Assembly (NCBI GenBank): GCA_910574885.1 | Contig: CAJTDD010000007.1 | Coordinates: 1-64,000 of the forward strand | DNA: 64,000 bases | From: Lachnospiraceae bacterium | Lineage (GTDB): Bacteria; Bacillota; Clostridia; Lachnospirales; Lachnospiraceae | Direction: 5' to 3' | In this document: positions 8,080 through 15,902 of the stretch, piece after piece | Numbering within the stretch: position 1 is the first letter of the stretch | Layout: each line of letters begins with the position of its first letter | Made by a program: the position numbers and the translations under genes | Notes under the pieces: model-generated | What the model saw: only the letters and a program-made list of their open reading frames with translations | Databases searched by the model: none | Told to the model about the DNA's origin: nothing

Positions 8080-9762
8080 TTACTCTACCCCAAGCACATA
8101 ATAGTAAATCGGCTGGCCTCCGTAATGGGCGTCCACATCCACATCCGGATAAATCCCTTCAATCTCCGCAATGAACCTCTGGGCATCCTCTTCCTTCACT
8201 TCCTCGCCATAATACAGGCTAATCAGCTCAGAATCTTCATCCACCAGCCGACCAAGCAGTTCCTTCGTCGTCTCCTCCACGCTTCTGCCAACCGCCAGGA
8301 TTCCCGCATCTCCGATTCCCATGATATCGCTCTCATGAATCTCCTTATCATCAATATGGGTATCCCTGACCGCATAAGTCACCTGGCCGGACTTCACATT
8401 CTTGATTCCTTCCAGCATGGCTTCCTCATTCTCCTTCACATCGGCATCCGGCATAAAATTAATGACCGCCGTAATTCCCTGGGGAACCGTCTTCGTCGGA
8501 AGCACCACAATCTCCTTATCCTCCACCAGATCCTTCGCCTGGTTCGCCGCAAGTACGATATTCTTATTATTCGGAAGGATGAACACACAATCCGCATTCA
8601 CCTGTTCAATGGCATTCAACATATCCTCCGTACTTGGATTCATGGTCTGCCCGCCTTCAATAATATAATCCACGCCAAGCTCTTTAAAAATCTCATTGAG
8701 CCCTTCCCCGATGGAAACCGCTATAAACCCAATCGGCTTCCTCGGCCCATCGGCCTTCTTTCCGTCTTCCGGTTTCTTTGCGCCAGCCTCCTTTGCCGCC
8801 AGCCTCTCGGCGTCCTTGATCAGCTTCTCCTGATGCTCCTCACGCATATTGTCAATCTTCATCCGTGATAGCTGCCCGTACATCAAAGCCCTCTGAATCG
8901 CAAGCCCAGGGTCATTGGTATGCACATGTACCTTCACCACGTCGTCATCCGCCACACAGACAATGGAATCCCCGATGGAAGACAGATAACCCTTGAAATC
9001 CCGCTCCTGCTCATCCGAAAATTCCTTTTCTGTCAGAATAATGAACTCCGTACAGTATCCGAACTTGATATCCGCCGCTTCCTGCGCGCTGACCTTCGTG
9101 ACATTGACACTCGCCTTTGGCGTAATTGCACTGTAATCCACCTCTTTCCCAAGAAATGCATCATAAGCGCCCTTAATAACCTCCAAAAGCCCCTGCCCGC
9201 CGGAATCCACAACCCCGGCTTCTTTCAATACCGGGAGCATATCAGGCGTCTTTTTAAGCACCTCCTCGGCATGCTCAATCACCGCCGGAAGAAATACTTC
9301 CAAATCATCCGTCTCCTCCGCCATCTCGGCCGCCTTCTTTGCAATGCCGCTTGCAACCGTAAGGATCGTGCCTTCCTTAGGCTTCATAACCGCCTTATAC
9401 GCCGTATCCCTCGCCCTGGCACATGCCGCCGCAAGTCCCTGTACATCAATCTGTTTCTCCTCCCGGATCGACTTGGTAAACCCACGCAATAACTGAGAAA
9501 GGATCACGCCGGAATTGCCTCTGGCGCCCCGCAGGGAACCGGATGAAACCGCCTTAGCCAAATCCCTGATACCCGGATTGTTAAGAGACGTTACCTCCTT
9601 TGCCGCCGCCATAATGGTAAGGGACATATTCGTCCCCGTGTCGCCGTCCGGCACAGGAAATACGTTCAGTTCATTGATATACTCTTTCTTCGCTTCAATA
9701 TTCTGCGCACCTGCCAAAAACATCTTTGCAAGCATATCCACATTTATAGTTTTCGTAGCCAC
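8080..9762 (-). CDS. DAK2/DegV-fold kinase, YloV/FakA-like
   Basis: A 560-residue protein of the YloV/FakA family. The N-terminal DhaL (DAK2) ATP-binding domain (about 1-200) has LNVFPVPDGDTGTNMSLT, the aspartate triad that binds Mg-ATP, and SGSLRGARGNSGVILSQ. The middle and C-terminal regions (IGFIAVSIGEGL, VDYIIEGGQTMNPSTED) are typical of FakA. FakA phosphorylates fatty acids held by a FakB/DegV carrier so that they enter phospholipid synthesis; no FakB is in this window. The start is GTG at 9762, with GGAGGAG 8 bases upstream. It follows asp23 by 19 bases, so the two are probably co-transcribed. Confidence 0.9.
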   Translation of the reverse strand: MATKTINVDMLAKMFLAGAQNIEAKKEYINELNVFPVPDGDTGTNMSLTIMAAAKEVTSLNNPGIRDLAKAVSSGSLRGARGNSGVILSQLLRGFTKSIREEKQIDVQGLAAACARARDTAYKAVMKPKEGTILTVASGIAKKAAEMAEETDDLEVFLPAVIEHAEEVLKKTPDMLPVLKEAGVVDSGGQGLLEVIKGAYDAFLGKEVDYSAITPKASVNVTKVSAQEAADIKFGYCTEFIILTEKEFSDEQERDFKGYLSSIGDSIVCVADDDVVKVHVHTNDPGLAIQRALMYGQLSRMKIDNMREEHQEKLIKDAERLAAKEAGAKKPEDGKKADGPRKPIGFIAVSIGEGLNEIFKELGVDYIIEGGQTMNPSTEDMLNAIEQVNADCVFILPNNKNIVLAANQAKDLVEDKEIVVLPTKTVPQGITAVINFMPDADVKENEEAMLEGIKNVKSGQVTYAVRDTHIDDKEIHESDIMGIGDAGILAVGRSVEETTKELLGRLVDEDSELISLYYGEEVKEEDAQRFIAEIEGIYPDVDVDAHYGGQPIYYYVLGVE

Positions 9763-9781
9763 TTCTCATGCTCCTCCTTAA

Positions 9782-10141
9782 CTAATCGATGACTCTGACG
9801 CCTTCAATATAGATATTGATCTTATCCACCGGCATTCCTGAAAATCCCTCGACTTTATACTTCACATTGCTGATCAGGTTATCCGTAACGGCTGAAATAC
9901 TTACTCCATATGCGACAACTATATGAAAGTCAATACTGATATGGTTCTCATCCGATATCGACACTTTGATTCCCTTCGTCAGGCTCTCCCGCCTAAGCAA
10001 ATGTACCAGCCCGTCCTTCACATTCACGGCAGCCATTCCCACGATCCCGAAACACTCCACTGCGACCGTCCCGGCATACTTCGCAATCACCTCCGGATCG
10101 ATCGTAACAATCCCAAGATCCGTACTCATACATCCCTTCAT
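9782..10141 (-). CDS. Asp23/Gls24 family envelope stress protein (YloU-like)
   Basis: A 119-residue Asp23/Gls24 domain protein. The family core is visible in GIVTIDPEVIAKYAGTVAVE at the N-terminus and VAYGVSISAVTDNLISNVKY in the second half. Family members are small cytoplasmic or membrane-associated proteins linked to envelope stress; the YloU branch always neighbours the DAK2 kinase gene and probably works with it, though the molecular role is unclear. The start at 10141 has an AGGAGGT site, and a TTGTAA-17-TATAAT promoter at 10184-10212 would drive this gene and the kinase. Confidence 0.9.
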   Translation of the reverse strand: MKGCMSTDLGIVTIDPEVIAKYAGTVAVECFGIVGMAAVNVKDGLVHLLRRESLTKGIKVSISDENHISIDFHIVVAYGVSISAVTDNLISNVKYKVEGFSGMPVDKINIYIEGVRVID

Positions 10142-10183
10142 ACCTGAATACCTCCTATCATTCTATGGATTCCCTATCTTGTT

Positions 10184-10212
10184 ATTATACCCTGTTTTAC
10201 CATATATTACAA
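10184..10212 (-). promoter_or_regulatory. sigma-A promoter of asp23-DAK2 operon
   Basis: Minus-strand TTGTAA (10207-10212), 17-base spacer, TATAAT (10184-10189). Confidence 0.65.
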
Positions 10213-10214
10213 TA

Positions 10215-10247
10215 AAAACTCAGATTCCGTACCGAAATCTGAGTTTT
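10215..10247. terminator. terminator after rpmB
   Basis: Perfect 12-base arms AAAACTCAGATT (10215-10226) and AATCTGAGTTTT (10236-10247), with T runs on both strands, about 40 bases past the rpmB stop. Confidence 0.75.
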
Positions 10248-10288
10248 AAATTAGGAATCGTATGAACAAAACCGTACACTTCCTCACA

Positions 10289-10477
10289 CTATGCACGCTC
10301 AACTTTTCCTGACTTCAAGCAAGAAGTACAAACATACATTTTCTTTGTCGCACCGTTCTCTGTCTTAACGCGAACTGATTTTACATTGGATTTCCACATC
10401 TTCGGTGTCTTTCTATGAGAGTGGCTTACATTATTTCCAAAGTGAGCACCCTTTTCACAAATAGCACATTTAGCCAT
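10289..10477 (-). CDS. rpmB: 50S ribosomal protein L28
   Basis: A 62-residue ribosomal protein L28 starting MAKCAICEKGAHFGNNVS and ending TSCLKSGKVERA. Four cysteines in two CxxC pairs (CAIC near the start, CTSC near the end) mark the zinc-binding form. It sits in the large ribosomal subunit near the E site. The longest frame extends to 10495, but AGGAGGTG at 10482-10489 sets the ATG at 10477, and MAKC is the usual family start. Placement ahead of asp23 and the DAK2 gene matches other Firmicutes, with a terminator between. Confidence 0.97.
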   Translation of the reverse strand: MAKCAICEKGAHFGNNVSHSHRKTPKMWKSNVKSVRVKTENGATKKMYVCTSCLKSGKVERA

Positions 10478-10530
10478 GACTGCACCTCCTAACATCCATA
10501 TATAGTCTGTCCCACAGACTCACAACACTG

Positions 10531-11134
10531 TTATCTTACCAGATGATGGGAGGAATTGCAAGTGCTATTTGTGGTTTTTCGAGTTTTTTCTATATTTTCC
10601 AGTGTCACCGTGAAAATATTCTTATCCTCACGCCGGGCATACTGCAATTTTCCCCCATGTTTCTCCACAATCTTGCCCGCAATGGCAAGCCGTGGCTGAT
10701 GCAAAGATCAAAAACCCCGGAACACTCCTTAACACCACTTCTGCCTCCCCCTTGGCCAGGGCAAATATCACCACGCCTGCATACAAAACCAACAGAGCCG
10801 CCACAGAACTGATGACATTTGCCAGCGCAAGCTGCCCGTGGTAATTCCACTGGCTGATTCCACGCATCCACACCAGATGGCTGGTCTTCCGTTCATATTC
10901 GTTGGGAATGGTGCGAAGGCTAAGCGCCACCGCCATCGCCCCTCCGATGACTGACGCCACATTCAGGACAAATGGCAGCAGCATCCGAATTTCTGTCACC
11001 GGAACCCCGTCAATGGACAATGTGACCGTACCGCTCATGCATAGAAGCACGATGAATAGTCCGATAACCATAACCACATAGATATCTTTTCTGCGAATCC
11101 TCTCCCGCAGCGCATTCTTCATAATTCCCATCAT
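10531..11134 (-). pseudogene. ABC permease fragment joined out of frame to the C-terminus of a histidine kinase
   Basis: From the ATG at 11134 the frame encodes about 150 residues of an ABC-2 type permease: IRRKDIYVVMVIGLFIVLLC as the first membrane helix, then FVLNVASVIGGAMAVALSLR and ANVISSVAALLVLYAG. It then ends in unrelated residues (CHCGQDCGETWG, stop near 10628). In the +1 frame, from about 10692 to a TAA at 10531, the same DNA reads RLAIAGKIVEKHGGKLQY followed by TVTLENIEKT. That is the G2 box and tail of a HATPase sensor kinase. A deletion has fused the two genes, so neither product should work. The start overlaps the ATPase pseudogene stop as ATGA. Confidence 0.75.
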
Positions 11135-11807
11135 TGTCCCATACCTCCGATCTGCTCTACGAAAATCTCTTCCAGGCTCTTTTCGCTCTCACCGTTCTCC
11201 CACTCATAAACCAGCCTTCCCTTCTTCATGATGATCCCACGGTCACAGACCCTCTCGATGTCATTTAGGATATGGGAATTGATCAGAATCGTCTTCCCTT
11301 CCTTTTTTAACGCCTGAATCGTATGCATCATCTCAAGCCTCCCCATGGCGTCAAGCCCTGCCGTTGGTTCGTCCAGAATCAAAAACTCCGGATCTCCCAG
11401 AAGCGCCTGGGCAAGCGCCAGTCTTTGCAGCATTCCCTTTGAATAGTGTTTCACTTTCGTACTACTGTCCTCAAGACCTGCCCGCTGCAAAAGATTGGGG
11501 ATCTCCTGTCTCAGTTGTTCCTTTGGGATTCCCTGCAGACCTCCGTAGAACTCTAAAACCTCCCGCCCGGTAAGAAAGGGATGGAAGTAGGGCGTTTCCG
11601 GAGAATAACCGGCCGAAACCTCCTTTGCCCTCTCCACACTTCCTCCATCTCTTGGAATCAGATTCAGGAGCATCTTAATGGTCGTCGTCTTCCCAGCCCC
11701 GTTGCTTCCTAACAGAGCAAATACCTCCCCCGCTTTACAGAAAAACTGAGATCGTCAACCACACATTTTTTCCGATATATTTTTCTCAGATGGTTACATT
11801 TCAACAT
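11131..11807 (-). pseudogene. ABC transporter ATPase with a frameshift
   Basis: An ATG at 11807 with AGGAGG at 11815-11820 starts MLKCNHLRKIYRKKCVVDDL and reaches a stop after about 32 codons. At 11734-11736 a run of three A bases (minus strand) appears to have lost one base; the next frame then continues AGEVFALLGSNGAGKTTTIK (Walker A) into HYSKGMLQRLALAQALLGDP (signature) and EFLILDEPTAGLD (Walker B), ending at 11131. One base would restore a normal ATPase of about 225 residues. With the broken permease downstream this is a dead bacitracin- or lantibiotic-type exporter locus. A sequencing error could explain the shift, but the damaged neighbour argues for real decay. Confidence 0.75.
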
Positions 11808-11895
11808 ATTCTTTCCTCCTGCCTTCTGGGAGACTACCTCTGTCAGTTTCCCTATTCTTCAAAACAAAATTTGTTCATACAAATATTTTAACTGA

Positions 11896-11907
11896 CCTTA
11901 ATTAAGG
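11896..11907. repeat. 12-base palindrome upstream of the decayed ABC locus
   Basis: CCTTAATTAAGG, perfect, about 90 bases before the ATPase start. It could be an old operator of the exporter. Confidence 0.3.
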
Positions 11908-12017
11908 CATACTAAAAAGAACCTTAAACTAACCTAAAGATATCACGGAACCTCGACTCTACATAAGAGCTCATATCCAAATGGCACACCGTAACGCATA
12001 CCCGTCAAACTAGAAAA

Positions 12018-12041
12018 AAGGGACTGCCGCAGCAATCCCTT
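12018..12041 (-). terminator. terminator of the carboxyltransferase/Na+ pump operon
   Basis: Minus-strand AAGGGATTGCTGC/GGCAGTCCCTT hairpin followed by TTTTTC, just past the oadA-like stop. Confidence 0.8.
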
Positions 12042-12054
12042 CTCAATTCTTTTA

Positions 12055-13464
12055 TTAAACTGGATAACTCCCATTCTTCGTATCAGCCATGGTCTGGTCG
12101 ATCTTGGTCTGCTGCGCCTCCCTGTACTTAAAGAAGTCCGTAGCCACCTGGGGGAACAGTGCATAGGAAAGCACGTCCTCATCCTGCTGGCTCCACTGCT
12201 CGCACTCTTTGCGCAAGGTATCCAGCTCATCTGGAATCAGATCCGCCGGACGGCAGGTGATAACCTCCGGATTCTCTCCTAAGACCTTCTTCTTCACCTC
12301 TTCGTCGAAAGGCTTCACCGTTGCACCGTACTTACCGCTCAGGATATCCTTCGTCTCCTTGGTCGCCATCTTATAACGCTCGCCCATCAGCACATTGAAT
12401 ACTGCCTGCGTACCCACGATCTGAGAAGACGGGGTAACAAGCGGCGGTTCTCCAAGGTCTTTGCGCACTCTCGGCACCTCTTCTAACACGTCATAGTACT
12501 TATCTTCCGCATTCTGCTCCTTCAACTGGGAAGTCAGGTTAGACAGCATACCGCCCGGAACCTGATAAAGCAGAGTCTTGATATTCACGCCCATGTTCTT
12601 AGGGTTCAAAAGCCCGCTCTCAAGAGCCTGGTCGCGAATCGGACGGAAATGATCCGCAATCTCCGAGAGAAGCCCCTGATCAAATCCCGTATCATACGGC
12701 GTACCCTTGAACGTCTCCACCATAACTTCCGTCGCTGGCTGTGAAGTTCCAAGGGCAAAAGGTGACATCGCTGTGTCGATCACATCCACGCCTGCCTCCA
12801 CTGCTTTCAGGTAAGTCATAGAAGCAACTCCGGAGGTATAATGAGTATGAAGCTGAATCGGAAGGCTGGTGGCCTCTTTAAGCGCCTCGATCATCTCCGT
12901 AGCCTTATACGGAACCAAAAGCCCTGCCATATCCTTGAGACAGATAGACGTAGCGCCCATATCCTCAATCTTCTTCGCAATATCCACCCAATATTCCAGC
13001 GTATAAGCATCCCCCAATGTATAGGACAATGCCACCTGGGCATCCGCTTTCTCTTTTACTGCCGCCGTGACCGCCGTCTGTAGGTTACGCAGGTCGTTCA
13101 GGCAGTCAAAGATACGGATCACATCGATTCCGTTTGCCACAGATTTCTGAACAAAATATTCTACCACGTCATCCGCATAGGGACGATATCCCAGAATGTT
13201 CTGCCCACGGAACAACATCTGGAGTTTCGTGTTCTTGAACCCGTCGCGGAACTTACGAAGACGCTCCCACGGATCTTCCTTCAGGAAACGGAGAGACGCA
13301 TCAAAAGTCGCGCCGCCCCAACACTCTACGGAATGGTATCCCACCTTATCCATCTTCTCGACGATGGGAAGCATCTGTTCCGTCGTCATACGTGTGGCGA
13401 TCAGAGATTGGTGCGCATCACGCAGAATGGTTTCTGTTATTTTAATTGGTTTTTTCTCTGCCAT
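12055..13464 (-). CDS. oadA: oxaloacetate decarboxylase alpha / transcarboxylase 5S-type carboxyltransferase
   Basis: A 469-residue biotin-dependent carboxyltransferase of the OadA/5S/PycB family. It has a metal-binding TIM barrel with ETILRDAHQSLIATR (about 12-26), MLFRGQNILGYR, DVIRIFDCLND, the biotin-accepting lysine region ICLKDMAGLLVPY, and HTHYTSGVAS. The conserved C-terminal domain (about 300-460) follows, but there is no biotinyl domain: biotin is carried by the separate 15.0 kb gene. The enzyme moves CO2 between oxaloacetate/pyruvate and biotin. It is the last gene of a five-gene operon that also encodes a 12S-type acyl-CoA carboxyltransferase and a Na+ pump, so a transcarboxylase role is as likely as plain oxaloacetate decarboxylation. 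Confidence 0.85.
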   Translation of the reverse strand: MAEKKPIKITETILRDAHQSLIATRMTTEQMLPIVEKMDKVGYHSVECWGGATFDASLRFLKEDPWERLRKFRDGFKNTKLQMLFRGQNILGYRPYADDVVEYFVQKSVANGIDVIRIFDCLNDLRNLQTAVTAAVKEKADAQVALSYTLGDAYTLEYWVDIAKKIEDMGATSICLKDMAGLLVPYKATEMIEALKEATSLPIQLHTHYTSGVASMTYLKAVEAGVDVIDTAMSPFALGTSQPATEVMVETFKGTPYDTGFDQGLLSEIADHFRPIRDQALESGLLNPKNMGVNIKTLLYQVPGGMLSNLTSQLKEQNAEDKYYDVLEEVPRVRKDLGEPPLVTPSSQIVGTQAVFNVLMGERYKMATKETKDILSGKYGATVKPFDEEVKKKVLGENPEVITCRPADLIPDELDTLRKECEQWSQQDEDVLSYALFPQVATDFFKYREAQQTKIDQTMADTKNGSYPV

Positions 13465-13511
13465 TTTCTATCCTCCATATTTTTAAAATACCTTGCCAAG
13501 GTCCATTTCAC

Positions 13512-14663
13512 TTACATCACTCCGAAAATCGCCATGAAGGTTCCCGCTGCAACTGCCGTGCCGATGACACCGGCTACGTTTGGCCCCATGGCGTGCATCA
13601 ACAAGAAGTTAGTCGGATCAGCCTCCGCGCCTACTTTCTGGGATACCCTTGCCGCCATCGGAACCGCAGATACGCCCGCAGAACCAATCAGAGGATTCAC
13701 CTTGCCACCGGTAGCGACACACATGATTTTACCGAACAGGACGCCTGCAGCCGTACCGAACATAAACGCAATTAAACCAAGAGCTACGATTTTCAGCGTA
13801 TCCCAGTTCAGGAATGCCTCCGCGCTGGTCGTTGCGCCTACGGAAGTACCAAGCAAAATAACGACGATATACATCAATGCATTACTAGCCGTCTCCGTCA
13901 ACTGCCTTACCACGCCGGACTCACGGAACAAGTTCCCAAGCATCAGCATACCTACCAGCGGAGCCGTCGTAGGAAGGATCACACAGACTACAATGGTAAC
14001 GATGATCGGGAACAGGATTCTCTCTAACTTCGTGACCGGCCTTAACTGCTCCATCTTGATCTTACGCTCTTTCTCTGTCGTCATCAGCTTCATAATCGGA
14101 GGCTGGATGATCGGCACCAGAGACATATAGGAATACGCAGCGACCGCAATGGGTCCCATGATCGCCGTCTGCGACAGCTTGCCCGCAAGGAAAATAGAGG
14201 TCGGCCCGTCCGCACCACCGATGATTGAAATCGCAGCAGCAGCCTTGTCCGAGAACCCCATCCACATAGCGCCTAAATACGCCGCAAAGATACCGAACTG
14301 CGCCGCCGCGCCCAGGAGAAAACTCTTGGGATTCGCAATCAGCGGCCCAAAGTCTGTCATGGCCCCTACCCCAAGGAAAATCAGGGACGGCAGGATAGAC
14401 CACTCATCCAGCATATAGAAATAATACAGCAGGCCGCCCGTCCCGTTCGCAGCGTCCTCTGCATGCAGCATGATATCCGGGAAGATATTCACCAGCAGCA
14501 TACCAAATGCAATCGGCACAAGGAGCAGAGGTTCAAACCCATGCCGGATTGCCAAATACAGGAAAAAACATGCAACCCCAATCATTACCAGATTTTGCCA
14601 GGTAAGACTGAAAAACGCCGTCTGATGCATGAGGTTTCCTAATGTCGTTGTTATATATTCCAT
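13512..14663 (-). CDS. oadB: Na+-translocating decarboxylase beta subunit
   Basis: A 383-residue integral membrane protein of the OadB/MmdB/GcdB family with about nine to ten helices. The conserved segments [15 protein letters not shown] (about 172) and [19 protein letters not shown] (about 327) carry the aspartate and serine that bind Na+ and protons. It takes carboxy-biotin from the carrier protein, decarboxylates it and exports Na+ across the cytoplasmic membrane. Length is somewhat below the usual 430, which is common in this family. It lies 42 bases after the biotin carrier gene and 47 before the oadA-like gene. Confidence 0.93.
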   Translation of the reverse strand: MEYITTTLGNLMHQTAFFSLTWQNLVMIGVACFFLYLAIRHGFEPLLLVPIAFGMLLVNIFPDIMLHAEDAANGTGGLLYYFYMLDEWSILPSLIFLGVGAMTDFGPLIANPKSFLLGAAAQFGIFAAYLGAMWMGFSDKAAAAISIIGGADGPTSIFLAGKLSQTAIMGPIAVAAYSYMSLVPIIQPPIMKLMTTEKERKIKMEQLRPVTKLERILFPIIVTIVVCVILPTTAPLVGMLMLGNLFRESGVVRQLTETASNALMYIVVILLGTSVGATTSAEAFLNWDTLKIVALGLIAFMFGTAAGVLFGKIMCVATGGKVNPLIGSAGVSAVPMAARVSQKVGAEADPTNFLLMHAMGPNVAGVIGTAVAAGTFMAIFGVM

Positions 14664-14704
14664 CTTTTAACCTCCAGTCGTGTCAGATAACCCTAATGAT
14701 TATC

Positions 14705-15076
14705 CTAATTTAATGTCGCAAGAACAGCGCCTGATTCAATCGCATCTCCAACTGCCACATTGATGCTTGCCACGGTTCCATCCTCTGGCGCCACAACTGG
14801 AATCTCCATCTTCATCGCTTCAATGATCACTACGGCATCGCCCCTCTTGACGCTCTGCCCGACACTTGCCTCAAGCTTGAACACCTTGCCTGCCGCTCCT
14901 GCCTTGACTTCAATAGAACCTGCTCCTGCAGGAGCCGCAGCCTTTGGCGCTGCCGGGGCTGCCTTTGGCGCTGCCGCCGCTCTTGGCGCTGCCGCCTGTG
15001 CCGGCGCTCCCGCACCGTTTTCTTCTACCGTAACATCATATACATTGCCATTCACCGTAATCGTATAATTTTTCAT
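14705..15076 (-). CDS. biotin carboxyl carrier protein of the decarboxylase
   Basis: A 123-residue carrier. It has an N-terminal anchoring segment (KNYTITVNGNVYDVTV), a flexible Ala/Pro-rich linker (about 30-55) and a C-terminal biotinyl domain with VIIEAMKMEIPVVAPEDG. The lysine in AMKM is the biotin attachment site. The carrier swings between the carboxyltransferases and the membrane decarboxylase. The longest frame starts at 15112 inside the oadG gene, but AAGGAGG near 15087-15093 serves the ATG at 15076, which gives the standard MKNYTITVNG family start and removes the overlap. Confidence 0.93.
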   Translation of the reverse strand: MKNYTITVNGNVYDVTVEENGAGAPAQAAAPRAAAAPKAAPAAPKAAAPAGAGSIEVKAGAAGKVFKLEASVGQSVKRGDAVVIIEAMKMEIPVVAPEDGTVASINVAVGDAIESGAVLATLN

Positions 15077-15099
15077 CTTAAATAATCCTCCTTTGGGTA

Positions 15100-15888
15100 T
15101 TATGCTTTCCATTTATTTGCCGGGCGGCGTCTGATGCTTCTCACAAAAAATCCTCCTGCGCTGGCTTCATCCATGCCGTCCGCTTCCCTTGCCGCCGCAA
15201 TCGCCGCCGCAATAACCGCAATCAGTTCCGTATCGTCCGTCTCCGGCGCCGCTTCTGGGACGCTCACAGGCGCGCTTACGGCCGGAGCGCTCACAGGCTC
15301 CTCTTTCTTCTTAGGTCCGAACAGCGTCGGGATAATCTTGAACCGGGCAATCAGGAACGAAATAAAGATCAAGACCACAAACACGGTTCCCATTCCAAGA
15401 AGGGTATTCATTCCCGCTTTCGCCAGGATCTCCTTCGTGGAATACTTCGCATCCACCGTCATAGTCTCCATGTAAGACTGCTCGTCGAAGATGAACGTAA
15501 TCGTCGCTTCCCTCTCCGAAAACTTGGCGTCTGCAGATACCTTGTATCCGTCGTTCGTGACTTCGGAAGTAAATTCGCCGTGGCTTTCATACTCCCCGCA
15601 TTCGTCAACAGCCGCTTCCCATGCGTTCAATGCGCCAAGGAAACTTTCTGCCGTGACCGGAATCCCTGTCTGGATCAGTTGAAAGTCCAGAGTCAGCTCT
15701 TTCATATTCCGGAACTCTTTCAACATCTCTTCGTCAGCATTGGTGCAATATTGAATCATGAACTCCGTGGTCTGCTCGATAGCCGCATCGTTATACTCAG
15801 CATCCTCGGCCTTCTGGCTACTCCCACATGCGGTAAAACAAAGCATCACAGCGACAGCACAGAGTAATAAGCTAATTTTTTTCCTCAC
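15100..15888 (-). CDS. OadG-like gamma subunit with lipoprotein-type N-terminus
   Basis: A 262-residue protein, much longer than a typical 80-100 residue OadG. It begins with a lipoprotein signal peptide (KKISLLLCAVAVMLCFTAC, lipobox FTAC, then GSS). An extracytoplasmic domain of about 130 residues follows. A single membrane helix (GMGTVFVVLIFISFLIARF, about residue 165) and an Ala/Pro-rich charged tail are the OadG part. Gamma subunits tie the soluble carboxyltransferase and biotin carrier to the beta subunit at the membrane. The added outside domain is found in related Lachnospiraceae loci as far as I recall, but its role is unknown. The gene sits 23 bases before the biotin carrier gene. 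Confidence 0.75.
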   Translation of the reverse strand: MRKKISLLLCAVAVMLCFTACGSSQKAEDAEYNDAAIEQTTEFMIQYCTNADEEMLKEFRNMKELTLDFQLIQTGIPVTAESFLGALNAWEAAVDECGEYESHGEFTSEVTNDGYKVSADAKFSEREATITFIFDEQSYMETMTVDAKYSTKEILAKAGMNTLLGMGTVFVVLIFISFLIARFKIIPTLFGPKKKEEPVSAPAVSAPVSVPEAAPETDDTELIAVIAAAIAAAREADGMDEASAGGFFVRSIRRRPANKWKA

Positions 15889-15902
15889 TTTGCCTCACCT
15901 CT

